Below are positions 13,070-20,681 of a DNA stretch of 49,318 nt, piece after piece; the stretch's first letter is position 1; each line of letters begins with the position of its first letter. A program made the position numbers and the translations under genes. Under the pieces are notes generated by a model. The model worked only from the letters and a program-made list of their open reading frames with translations, was not told the DNA's origin and made no database searches. This DNA is from a virus: positions 1-49,318 of the IMG/VR virus record IMGVR_UViG_3300026519_000490. One strand, 5' to 3'.

Positions 13070-13560
13070 TTTTCCCCCGTGCTGCCAAAGCCATCATTCC
13101 CACGGCGACTAATTGTAAGTTGTCGGTCATATAGCTCACACTCGTCAATCAGAGCTGAGTCGAAGTGGATAACCGGTATCAGGACTAGTTGTGCTATTTT
13201 ATCTCCTGGACTGATCATCTGAGGAGAATTAGAGATATTATGCATGATCACTGAAATCTCCCCAGCATATCCGGAATCAACAACGCCGCCGCCTACGATC
13301 AAATCCTTCTTACTTGACATACTCGACCTATTTTTCACCTCAAGCATGTAACCGTGTGGTATCTCAAACTTCAGCCCTGTTCTCAGTTTAGAATTTCGAC
13401 CAGGCTGGATTACTATTGTTCCCTTGAGCATATTCTTTAGCGGATCCATCTCTCCGCTACCTACATCTGGGCAGAAAAAGATATCAGCTCCGGCGTCGCT
13501 AGGGTTAGCTCTGATGGGCATATGCGCATTGTTGTGGACCTTTGCAAATCTAAGAATCAT
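13066..13560 (-). CDS. dut: dUTPase (trimeric type)
   Basis: A 164-aa enzyme hydrolysing dUTP to dUMP and pyrophosphate, keeping uracil out of DNA and feeding ThyX. All five motifs are present: SDAGADI, NRSSMSSK (usually GRSS), GGVVDSGYAGEI, GDKIAQLVLIP and the C-terminal RGNDGFGSTG. Start ATG 13560 follows a perfect AAGGAGG at good spacing; a longer upstream reading exists only because the frame is open through the preceding small gene. Its stop overlaps the methyltransferase start. Confidence 0.95.
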   Translation of the reverse strand: MILRFAKVHNNAHMPIRANPSDAGADIFFCPDVGSGEMDPLKNMLKGTIVIQPGRNSKLRTGLKFEIPHGYMLEVKNRSSMSSKKDLIVGGGVVDSGYAGEISVIMHNISNSPQMISPGDKIAQLVLIPVIHFDSALIDECELYDRQLTISRRGNDGFGSTGEK

Positions 13561-13706
13561 CACGAACCTCCTTTTTCTTCTTCTCTTTCGATTATTTCTA
13601 TCTCCGAGTCTACCGTCAGTCTGAAGCTGGTACACTTTGTATTCCATTCTTGGGTGTCTACGGTTATCTTTGTAGTCCCGTCGTCCTCTAATTTAAACTC
13701 AATCAT
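13560..13706 (-). CDS. Small unknown acidic protein
   Basis: A 48-aa frame starting at ATG 13706 with AAGGAG 5 nt before it, and ending in the TGA of TGATG that starts dut. The protein begins MIEFKLEDDGTTKITVDTQE and ends EIEIIEREEEKGGS, a beta-strand pattern. A GAAGCC/GGCTTC hairpin lies just upstream of its ribosome binding site. Good translation signals on both sides make it likely real; function unknown. Confidence 0.6.
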   Translation of the reverse strand: MIEFKLEDDGTTKITVDTQEWNTKCTSFRLTVDSEIEIIEREEEKGGS

Positions 13707-13757
13707 CTCTTCTCCTTGAAGCCTTAACGGCTTCTCACTGGGTGTACTTCACTTATC

Positions 13758-16700
13758 CTACCCTAAAAGCTTTAAATTAAGCCTAATAGAGCGTGTACTG
13801 AATCCCCATTGCTCGCTATAGTCTAGCTTTGCCATATAAGGACGATTCAGTCTCACCAAATCTTTCTCTTTGTCATACCCCCAACACTTAATCTTTGTAA
13901 CTGTGTTTGTATCATCGATTACTTCTAGGATAGCGTAATCATTTCCTTTAGCCGTCTTTTTGATTGTGATAGCCTTGGGGATAAACCAGGCTACCTCTAT
14001 TGCCGGGTCATAGAGTGCGAGAGGCGGTACCCTGTGTTCTTTTAATCGTTCTTTGGTGGTTTTTCCCAACACCATTCCGATTGGATATTCTCCCGTCAAT
14101 TGAATCTGGTTTAAGATCTTTTCTTCTCGAGAGAACTCTCCCTCCGGGGCATACAGCTTTATATTTGCTTCGAGTTGTTCTCTATTGCGCGGTCTGTCCA
14201 CAGCAACACAAGACCAAAAATGTTTAGCTCCTGTGAAACGATCATCTATAAGACTAGCAAGCGCGCCTGATCGACACAAGACATCGAGATTCTTTTTGTT
14301 CAGCTTGGCGTATGATACTCTCTCATGAAAGAGGAGTGATTCGACATCGTTAAAGGGGCGATAATTTATTATTTCCCTGATGGCAGTACTTCCAACGCCC
14401 TTTATCGCATTAAGCGGCTGGATGAGCGTTTCGCCATCGATTCCCCACTCTGCGCCAGATTTATTTATTTCGACCTCCCTTATAGAGAACCCTAATTTTT
14501 TAACAATATTATTAGCCTCTTCTTTCTTTGTTTCCCCCTGGGCATCCAAAAATGCCGCCAGCCATTCTGCTGGATAATATGCTAAGAGCCATGCACACTG
14601 GAAGCTCACTATCGAATATGAGACTGCATGGGATGCATTGAAGCCATAGCCCGCCCATAGTTCACAACTACGATATAGTTCAGTTGCATCCTTCCTTGAG
14701 ATGCCCTTTTCAATACACCCTTCCAGAAATTTAGGCTTTATCTCAGCCAAAACCTTATCTGCTTTGCCAGTTCCCTTCTTCGTCAGCACCTTTCTAAAGA
14801 CATTACCGTCATTCAAAGTTATGCCTTTGCCTAATTTGTGTGCCAAAAGAGCAATTTGTTCTTGGAAGACTAAAAATCCATATGTCTCTTCGGTCACTTC
14901 TTTGTGAAGTGGGTGCAAGTATTTCACAGAAGCAGGATCGGCTCTAGCTGCCACATATAATTTATCTACATTCATCGATAGCGCAGCTGGACGAAAAATC
15001 GACGTAACTGCTGAAATATCGATAATACTTCTTGGCTTTACTTTTTTGCAAAAATTCTGCGCACCAGAGCCTGTAAATTGGAATATCCCCCCCCATTTAC
15101 CTTCATGAAACACATCCTCATAGACTTTTTGATCGCCTAAATCGATAACATCCGGGTGCAATTTTTCGTCGTAAAACTTTCGAATATCATTAAAAGTAGG
15201 CGAGCGCACATCAAGATGCCTCTTCAGGATGCGACGTACTGCACCGTTAATCATCTCCAATGTTGTTAGCCCAAGAATATCAAACTTAATGAACCCCATC
15301 GGCTCCAAGTGCCTGACATTCTGCCCTTCGCTCCACGGAGTCTGTCTAACTCCTTTTCCGCTAACTAGCGGCATATATTTATTTAACTCTTCGCCAATAA
15401 CACACCCTCCTGCGTGCTTAGACTGGCTCTTAATCGAGCCGTGGAGAGAGTTGATGTAACGCTCGACGTGCGGGTATTCTTCTAAGAAAGCACGCAATGT
15501 GTCGCTATACTTTTTCACTTCATCAAAAGTCGGGGTATAGATTCCCGCTTTTATACCGTTAGCCTTCTTGGCAGCGGGGGTAGCCTCGGCAATCATTTTT
15601 CCGGTCACCACATTAACTTCGGTAAAGGGTATATTATATAACTTTGAAATGTCTTTCAGTAAAGATTTTAATTGTAGGGTATTCCAGTTAGTGATCGGAA
15701 CCACTCTATTGGAACCCCAATCCTCTATCAATAAATCCTTCAATTCAGCCGGGTTTGCGACATCGAAATCTATGTCCGGCATATCAGTGGCATCTGCTCG
15801 CAGAAAACGTTCAAATTGTAGATTATACTTAATTGGGTCAACTTGAGTAATGCCTAGTGCATACGAAACAATGCTCCCGGCTGCGGAACCACGCCCTGGA
15901 GCAGTCAGCTGGACTTTGACCGCCTTCTCTGCGACTGCATTCATCGTCAAGAAGTATTTTGCAAAATTAAGCTTTTTGATGACGCTTAGTTCATATTTGA
16001 CGCGCTCAGAGTATGCCCTGGTTACACGGTATATATTCTCCTTCTTGTTCTTGATGCGGAATACTTTTCTTAGCCCAATTTCAACCAATTCCGATAATGT
16101 CTCATCGGCAGTTTTACCTTCTGGCACAACAAAATCTGGCAACCTGATAGTTGTATCTGGTGTAAAATTTTCGATAATATTGTGAGCTATTTCGTGAGTC
16201 AATTCAATAGATTTCAGGATCAACTCATCATCATATTCAGCGCCCACTTCTTTTGAATACTCTTTATATGCTGACCACATTTGATCGCCATTTTTTGGGT
16301 ATAATTCATAACCAACTTCCTCCACACTCTTCGGAATATCATCGATATTAATATCTTTTCCGCCCATCCAGCCCAATTTTCTGTAAACCAAGCGCGAGCG
16401 CCATGATTCTGGGTCAGGATAATGACTGTCCGCTGTCGAAATCAGCTGTAAGTCAAATTCTTTGGCGATTTTGATTATTAGAGAGTTGACATCATGCTGC
16501 TCTGGAATGGAATTCCATTGCAGTTCTGCATACCATCTCTTGCCGAAGATAGTAACCATTCTCTTAGTTGTTTCCCGCATTGCGTCTAAGACAGCCTCAT
16601 CGCCCTCATCCTTATGCCTCCAGTAAGCCTGTGAATATTCTCCTCCGAGGCATGCCGATGTCGCAATTATACCTTCGCTGTGCTTCTCTAACAGATCGTA

Positions 16701-17246
16701 ATCTATGCGCGGGAATCTATAAAAATTATCTTCTGTGTATGACTGTGAGATAATTTGAAAGAGGTTATTCAATCCTTCTTGGTTTTGAGCTAACAAGATC
16801 ATGTGTGCCCTGCGATTCACTATGTTCTTGTTCTTCTTTTTGGTGTCCTCCTCATCCTCGATTGACAGCCCAGAAGTTCCCTCATCCTTCTTTTTCCTTC
16901 CCTTTTTGGCTTTGTTAGCGATCGCAATTTTTTCTTTCTCGCTCTTCCAACTCTTCAAATCAGGATGGAAGTAAGCCTCAACACCATATATTGCCTTGAA
17001 ATCCTTTCCCGCCTCTTTCATTTTTTTAGCATGCAAGACCTGTTCAACTAAGCCATTCATTGAGCCGTGGTCTGTGAGCGCCAAAGCATCGCATCCGTTT
17101 GCATATGCAAAATCCATATGTTCCGAGGGATACCCCAGACCATCAAATACAGAATAGACCGAGTGGGCATGTAACCCTACAAACTTAATTTTTGATTTAA
17201 CTTGCTCACTCTGCCCCATGGCTCCACTTTCTTTATTTTTTTTCAT
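13758..17246 (-). CDS. dnaE: DNA polymerase III alpha subunit (DnaE type)
   Basis: A 1162-aa family C replicative polymerase. The N-terminal PHP domain shows GLHAHSVYSVFDG, ALTDHGSMNG and AIYGVEAYFHP. The catalytic palm has DMPDIDFDVA near residue 489, with two of the metal-binding aspartates. Later come GRGSAAGSIVSYALG, QSKHAGGCVIG and FQEQIALLAHKLG, all typical of bacterial DnaE. An insertion rich in Lys and Glu splits the PHP region (about residues 115-150). Start ATG 17246 follows AGGGAAAG; a TTG at 17285 is less likely. No clamp, clamp loader or primase is seen in the window. Confidence 0.95.
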   Translation of the reverse strand: MKKNKESGAMGQSEQVKSKIKFVGLHAHSVYSVFDGLGYPSEHMDFAYANGCDALALTDHGSMNGLVEQVLHAKKMKEAGKDFKAIYGVEAYFHPDLKSWKSEKEKIAIANKAKKGRKKKDEGTSGLSIEDEEDTKKKNKNIVNRRAHMILLAQNQEGLNNLFQIISQSYTEDNFYRFPRIDYDLLEKHSEGIIATSACLGGEYSQAYWRHKDEGDEAVLDAMRETTKRMVTIFGKRWYAELQWNSIPEQHDVNSLIIKIAKEFDLQLISTADSHYPDPESWRSRLVYRKLGWMGGKDINIDDIPKSVEEVGYELYPKNGDQMWSAYKEYSKEVGAEYDDELILKSIELTHEIAHNIIENFTPDTTIRLPDFVVPEGKTADETLSELVEIGLRKVFRIKNKKENIYRVTRAYSERVKYELSVIKKLNFAKYFLTMNAVAEKAVKVQLTAPGRGSAAGSIVSYALGITQVDPIKYNLQFERFLRADATDMPDIDFDVANPAELKDLLIEDWGSNRVVPITNWNTLQLKSLLKDISKLYNIPFTEVNVVTGKMIAEATPAAKKANGIKAGIYTPTFDEVKKYSDTLRAFLEEYPHVERYINSLHGSIKSQSKHAGGCVIGEELNKYMPLVSGKGVRQTPWSEGQNVRHLEPMGFIKFDILGLTTLEMINGAVRRILKRHLDVRSPTFNDIRKFYDEKLHPDVIDLGDQKVYEDVFHEGKWGGIFQFTGSGAQNFCKKVKPRSIIDISAVTSIFRPAALSMNVDKLYVAARADPASVKYLHPLHKEVTEETYGFLVFQEQIALLAHKLGKGITLNDGNVFRKVLTKKGTGKADKVLAEIKPKFLEGCIEKGISRKDATELYRSCELWAGYGFNASHAVSYSIVSFQCAWLLAYYPAEWLAAFLDAQGETKKEEANNIVKKLGFSIREVEINKSGAEWGIDGETLIQPLNAIKGVGSTAIREIINYRPFNDVESLLFHERVSYAKLNKKNLDVLCRSGALASLIDDRFTGAKHFWSCVAVDRPRNREQLEANIKLYAPEGEFSREEKILNQIQLTGEYPIGMVLGKTTKERLKEHRVPPLALYDPAIEVAWFIPKAITIKKTAKGNDYAILEVIDDTNTVTKIKCWGYDKEKDLVRLNRPYMAKLDYSEQWGFSTRSIRLNLKLLG

Positions 17247-17299
17247 TACTTCTTTCCCTGTGCCAAAAAAGGCGCTTACCAACAAAGTGTTTCGAGCAT

Positions 17300-17614
17300 T
17301 TAATTACGGTTGCACTCAGCCCATCGAAAAGTCAATCGCTGATTAAGACCATTATCTACGATGATCATAAACTGCGGACCATAGACATCTTTAAATCTTT
17401 GGGGTAGGGTGGTGAAAAGCTTTTTGCGCATGTCCATGCACTCATAAACCACTTTTCTTTCACCGAGCGAAGCGGCATCACGGATGTACAATCCTATCAT
17501 CTTGACACTGAGAGCGAGAAATTCGTTCTCTTCCTCGGTAATCTCCCTTTCTTCATCGCCAGTCGCAAGATCGACACTCTGTGAGAGTGCTTTCATTTCT
17601 TCAAAAAAACTCAT
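17300..17614 (-). CDS. Unknown helical protein
   Basis: A 104-aa protein, mostly helical and acidic at the start (EITEEENEFLALSVKMIGLY), with VVYECMDMRKKLFTTLPQRF further on. The ATG overlaps the stop of the upstream gene (ATGA). It sits directly before the polymerase III gene. No family recognised. Confidence 0.6.
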   Translation of the reverse strand: MSFFEEMKALSQSVDLATGDEEREITEEENEFLALSVKMIGLYIRDAASLGERKVVYECMDMRKKLFTTLPQRFKDVYGPQFMIIVDNGLNQRLTFRWAECNRN

Positions 17615-18558
17615 TCTTCTTCCTCTTCTTCACGCCCGACTTTATCTTCATCGTGCCCGATCTTATTGAATTCGTGATATTTAAAATTGTGCGGTCTTTT
17701 TACTGACTTACGAAAGTCAGAGCCTATGTACTCACAATAACCCTCCCAGTTAGACAGATCATAATAATCTTCAATTTCCAGGATGTTACCTTCCTCTATC
17801 ATAGCAGAACCAAAGACATCTGTCAAGCTGAAATGACGGGCTGACCACCTTCTTTCTAGCGGAATCTTATCACCCTTCAGTGTTCTATCTTCTTCGCTCC
17901 AGAATGCGTTTTCCCATTGCCCAGTTCCCTTTGCGCGCAAACCACGTCGGAAAGCAGCAAAGCCGACCGCATCAATAGTGAATCCTAGAAATTTTCCATC
18001 TACAACTGTCTTGCCTTTGTGGGAAAGGTAGAAGACTTTATCGGAAGAGATTTTGCTACGGCTGAAGTATACATCTTTCACAGGGTAGATGCCGTATGGA
18101 AAAGAAATATAATATTTCCTTGGTGCAACCCACTTACTTAACAACATTGAGATATGATATGCACGTTGAATTCCATATAATACACTCCAAGATAGACAGT
18201 CTCTTCTGTCTCTGTCTTTGGGGTGGATCGGAATGTAATAAATCGGTATTTCTATCTGTTCTTCGGTGGCAAATCGAATGAATTTATGACGCCAAAGACT
18301 TGCTGGATCGATCACCCAGTCCCCTAGGCGATGCCTAAGAAGCGGCTGCATCTCTTTGTGGCAAATGATCCAAATGGTCTCGCAACCCGCCTGAGCGCAC
18401 TCTTCAACAGCCCTTTCCACTGCTAGGAAGTTCTTTGCGACGGGCATCATAGAGTCGTGCCACGGCATATTAAAATCTAGTTTTGCGCCGCCGACCGGCA
18501 CTATTCCCGCTAAGTGAAAGGCGTGTGATGTTGTTCTTCCTATGGGCATAATTCGCAC
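17611..18558 (-). CDS. Conserved phage protein, nucleotidyltransferase-like N-terminus (inferred)
   Basis: A 315-aa protein. The start GIVPVGGAKLDFNMPWHDSM followed by NFLAVERAVEECAQAGCETI resembles the front of sugar nucleotidyltransferase or GT-A folds (P-x-GG-x-K-L, then helix and strand), but the classic GxGxR loop is changed to VGGAKLDF. Later parts contain IEIPIYYIPIHPKDR and FLGFTIDAVGFAAFRRG. Similar proteins occur in marine T4-like phages next to a Rossmann-like partner, as here. It ends with a run of eight acidic residues. The substrate is unknown. Confidence 0.6.
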   Translation of the reverse strand: MRIMPIGRTTSHAFHLAGIVPVGGAKLDFNMPWHDSMMPVAKNFLAVERAVEECAQAGCETIWIICHKEMQPLLRHRLGDWVIDPASLWRHKFIRFATEEQIEIPIYYIPIHPKDRDRRDCLSWSVLYGIQRAYHISMLLSKWVAPRKYYISFPYGIYPVKDVYFSRSKISSDKVFYLSHKGKTVVDGKFLGFTIDAVGFAAFRRGLRAKGTGQWENAFWSEEDRTLKGDKIPLERRWSARHFSLTDVFGSAMIEEGNILEIEDYYDLSNWEGYCEYIGSDFRKSVKRPHNFKYHEFNKIGHDEDKVGREEEEEE

Positions 18559-19340
18559 CCCTCAAGTGGATCTCCCACAACTTTAAATAACTTTGCGAGG
18601 CGATAGTCTAGCGTTGGAGCGCCGCTTTTTAGTTCAAGGAGCTGCGAAGCTTCATCATCGATATACAATGGTCGCTTTATGCGCCTCAAGTGCTCTAGTC
18701 TGACCGGCAACCACTTCTGCCGACCTTTTTCGTCCTTCCCATTTTTCATTCCGCGTATCCCCTTCGCCTTCATCGCATCAACAGCTGCAAACGTGGTTAT
18801 TAGTTCAGTGTTATCATCTTTATAATCTTTTCCTTCACTCAGTAACGATACCGCTACAACCATATTCTTATGCTTGGTTTTCTCACTATCGTCATAGAAT
18901 AATAGTTTTTTAAGTCCTTCTTCTCTCGTTTCACCTATCCTGATTATATAATGTTCGTGCTTCCTTCCCTTTATTACATAAAACCAATCAAGGACTTCCA
19001 ATACCGTTACACCTTTCTTCTTCTTTATTTCGGGTATTATCTCGACTATTGTATCGGCATGCACATCATATCTAGCGTTACCACTCGTTAGGACTGAAAT
19101 TTTCTCCCCTTCATAATATACGTTTGTTATTTTATCGCCAAAAGGCATTAGCCCAGCCATGGAAAGGCAAAACGCAAATCTTTTCCAGAGGATAGCTGTT
19201 TCTATTCCCCCTATTTTGTCAAAAAAGTAATATTCTGGTCTTTTCGCCACTAATATAGGAACGCCATTGTAGTATGCACGTGCCAAGGCTGAAAGCGTAC
19301 TACCGATGATCACTTTTTCATATTTGCGTGTCTTCTTCAT
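18540..19340 (-). CDS. Rossmann-like conserved phage protein
   Basis: A 266-aa protein. It opens with YEKVIIGSTLSALARAYYNG then VPILVAKRP, a strand-glycine-helix-strand pattern as in FAD or NAD binding oxidoreductases, though the GxGxxG loop is degenerate (GSTLSA). It overlaps the 315-aa gene by 19 nt and is overlapped by thyX upstream, so the three are co-translated. Enzyme activity is not shown. Confidence 0.55.
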   Translation of the reverse strand: MKKTRKYEKVIIGSTLSALARAYYNGVPILVAKRPEYYFFDKIGGIETAILWKRFAFCLSMAGLMPFGDKITNVYYEGEKISVLTSGNARYDVHADTIVEIIPEIKKKKGVTVLEVLDWFYVIKGRKHEHYIIRIGETREEGLKKLLFYDDSEKTKHKNMVVAVSLLSEGKDYKDDNTELITTFAAVDAMKAKGIRGMKNGKDEKGRQKWLPVRLEHLRRIKRPLYIDDEASQLLELKSGAPTLDYRLAKLFKVVGDPLEGCELCP

Positions 19341-19978
19341 TACGGCAAGAATCCCGCCTGTCGCATTGAATCGATCGTGAGTTTAAAAACTCCCAGAGAA
19401 TCGACCTGCGACAACATTGCAGCAGCAACCTCCCTTATTTCTAGTTGAGCATGTGAACTGTTTCTTAGCTTCTGGAAGTGAGCAAAGCTTCGCCAGTTGA
19501 ACATTATATCGCTCGTTATCTGGATGCCGTATGGCAAATAAAATCTTGCGGACTCCTTTGCCCTCTTACGCGGAACCCCTCTTTTAACCAGCTCTTCTAG
19601 ACGAGTATGATATTTTGCATAAGACTCAAGAATATGTGCCTCCAAATCTGCTCTCTCACTGCTAGTCCAATCGCCCGGTAAATAGAATTTATCCTCGATG
19701 AACTCTTTATATCGTGCTGACTCAGCATTCATCGAAACCCCGATTCGATGTTTAAGTAGATGGATATGAGTCGCTATATCTGTTGTAATAAGAAAATGTA
19801 AACTTGACTTCTCGAAGGGAGTATGATGCCCATCATTAGCCAGGCTATTCAACATTTTATTAACTCTTGCCTTTTTCTCCTCTGAAAGTTCACGCGAAGT
19901 ACTCGTCCAAGCCGAAAGACCGTGGATCAAGTCACTCCCATAATAGCCTATCATTTCTACTTTATTTTTCATCTTCAC
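19340..19978 (-). CDS. thyX: Flavin-dependent thymidylate synthase
   Basis: A 212-aa enzyme making dTMP from dUMP with FAD and methylene-tetrahydrofolate. The ThyX signature appears as LLKHRIGVSMNAESARYKEF: Lys replaces the first Arg, and the Arg-to-Ser spacing is one residue longer than the textbook RHRx7S. The second conserved block, FAHFQKLRNSSHAQLEIREV, is intact. It works with dUTPase and the ribonucleotide reductase of this window to supply dTTP. It overlaps the next gene by one base. Confidence 0.95.
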   Translation of the reverse strand: MKMKNKVEMIGYYGSDLIHGLSAWTSTSRELSEEKKARVNKMLNSLANDGHHTPFEKSSLHFLITTDIATHIHLLKHRIGVSMNAESARYKEFIEDKFYLPGDWTSSERADLEAHILESYAKYHTRLEELVKRGVPRKRAKESARFYLPYGIQITSDIMFNWRSFAHFQKLRNSSHAQLEIREVAAAMLSQVDSLGVFKLTIDSMRQAGFLP

Positions 19979-20002
19979 TCCTTCGCTCTTTTTTCAAAAT
20001 CA

Positions 20003-20269
20003 TTATCTTCTATCTCGGAAGGAACACACTACATAATTTTCTTGAGCTAAGAAAATTTCCTGTTTGCCCAAGGTGTAGCGTTCGATCATGTTCGGCGGCA
20101 CAACTACACGCTCACCGATATTTATATCTGCCGTAACATCAGAGGAGATAGATATTACTTGATAGACGAAACCCAACTCCTCCGGTAAGCCACTATAGAA
20201 GGCACCATCAGTCTTCTTCTCCTCGACTGGTTCTAATAATAATCGTCTGTTTTTTGGGGTTATTTCCAT
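20003..20269 (-). CDS. GroES-like co-chaperonin
   Basis: An 88-aa protein matching the GroES layout: ITPKNRRLLLEPVEEKKTDG at the start (compare the GroES opening with L-x-DR-V-L-V-x-x-x-E-E), a short mobile-loop region (AFYSGLPEE), INIGERVVVPPNM and the closing EIFLAQENYVVCSF (compare EE-L-L-I-M-R-E-x-D-I-L-A). The mobile loop is short and unusual. It lies about 12.6 kb from groEL in transcript order, not in the usual groES-groEL operon. A 32-bp palindrome stands 18 nt upstream of the start. Confidence 0.7.
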   Translation of the reverse strand: MEITPKNRRLLLEPVEEKKTDGAFYSGLPEELGFVYQVISISSDVTADINIGERVVVPPNMIERYTLGKQEIFLAQENYVVCSFRDRR

Positions 20270-20286
20270 TATTTATCCTTGTTACG

Positions 20287-20318
20287 ACAACAACAAGCCC
20301 TATAGGGCTTGTTGTTGT
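20287..20318 (-). terminator. 32-bp perfect palindrome, terminator or attenuator
   Basis: The left half is ACAACAACAAGCCCTA and the right half is its exact reverse complement. It lies between the 87-aa gene and the GroES-like gene. The downstream side is GTT-rich rather than a pure T-run, so termination may be partial, and no new promoter is seen before the GroES-like gene. Confidence 0.65.
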
Positions 20319-20330
20319 GTTTGTTTCCAC

Positions 20331-20594
20331 TTACATATGGTTTGTTTTCAAGACATTAAATGTCTCTACAATATCTTCGATACACTCGTCATTCTTTAGC
20401 ATGCGAAGTGCCTTTGCAACCAAAGTCATCTCTTCTTTGGATAACCAATTTTCATCCTTGTAGTGTTCTTTGAGCGCAGATTTGTGTTCACGATATGGCT
20501 GGATTGCTTCATCAATTGCTGTCAGAGCTTTAGCAAATTCTACCATTCGTTCTTCTTTGGTCTTTTCTGTGTTATCATTGTCTAAATCGTTCAT
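20331..20594 (-). CDS. Unknown small helical protein
   Basis: An 87-aa protein from ATG 20594 (GGAG 6 nt upstream; the frame is open further but runs into the promoter). It is highly charged and helical: MVEFAKALTAIDEAIQPYRE, then DENWLSKEEMTLVAKALRML. It resembles small conserved proteins of marine myophages without known function. It is the first gene behind a strong sigma-70 promoter. Confidence 0.65.
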   Translation of the reverse strand: MNDLDNDNTEKTKEERMVEFAKALTAIDEAIQPYREHKSALKEHYKDENWLSKEEMTLVAKALRMLKNDECIEDIVETFNVLKTNHM

Positions 20595-20636
20595 CTCTAC
20601 TCCAGTTTTGGGCTTTTGCCTTGTGGTGATGAAATT

Positions 20637-20665
20637 ACTATAACACGTTTCTATCCTCACGTCAA
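20637..20665 (-). promoter_or_regulatory. Sigma-70 promoter
   Basis: Minus strand TTGACG (20665-20660), 17-nt spacer, TATAGT (20642-20637). It starts just after the ribonucleotide reductase stop and drives the unit beginning with the 87-aa gene, probably including the GroES-like gene and thyX. Confidence 0.8.
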
Positions 20666-20681
20666 GCATGAAGGTTTAAGA

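Noticed and set aside
13707-13757. GAAGCC/GGCTTC hairpin after the polymerase III gene region as a terminator
   Set aside because: It lies upstream of a ribosome site in transcript order and no T-run follows, so I only mention it as a leader hairpin.
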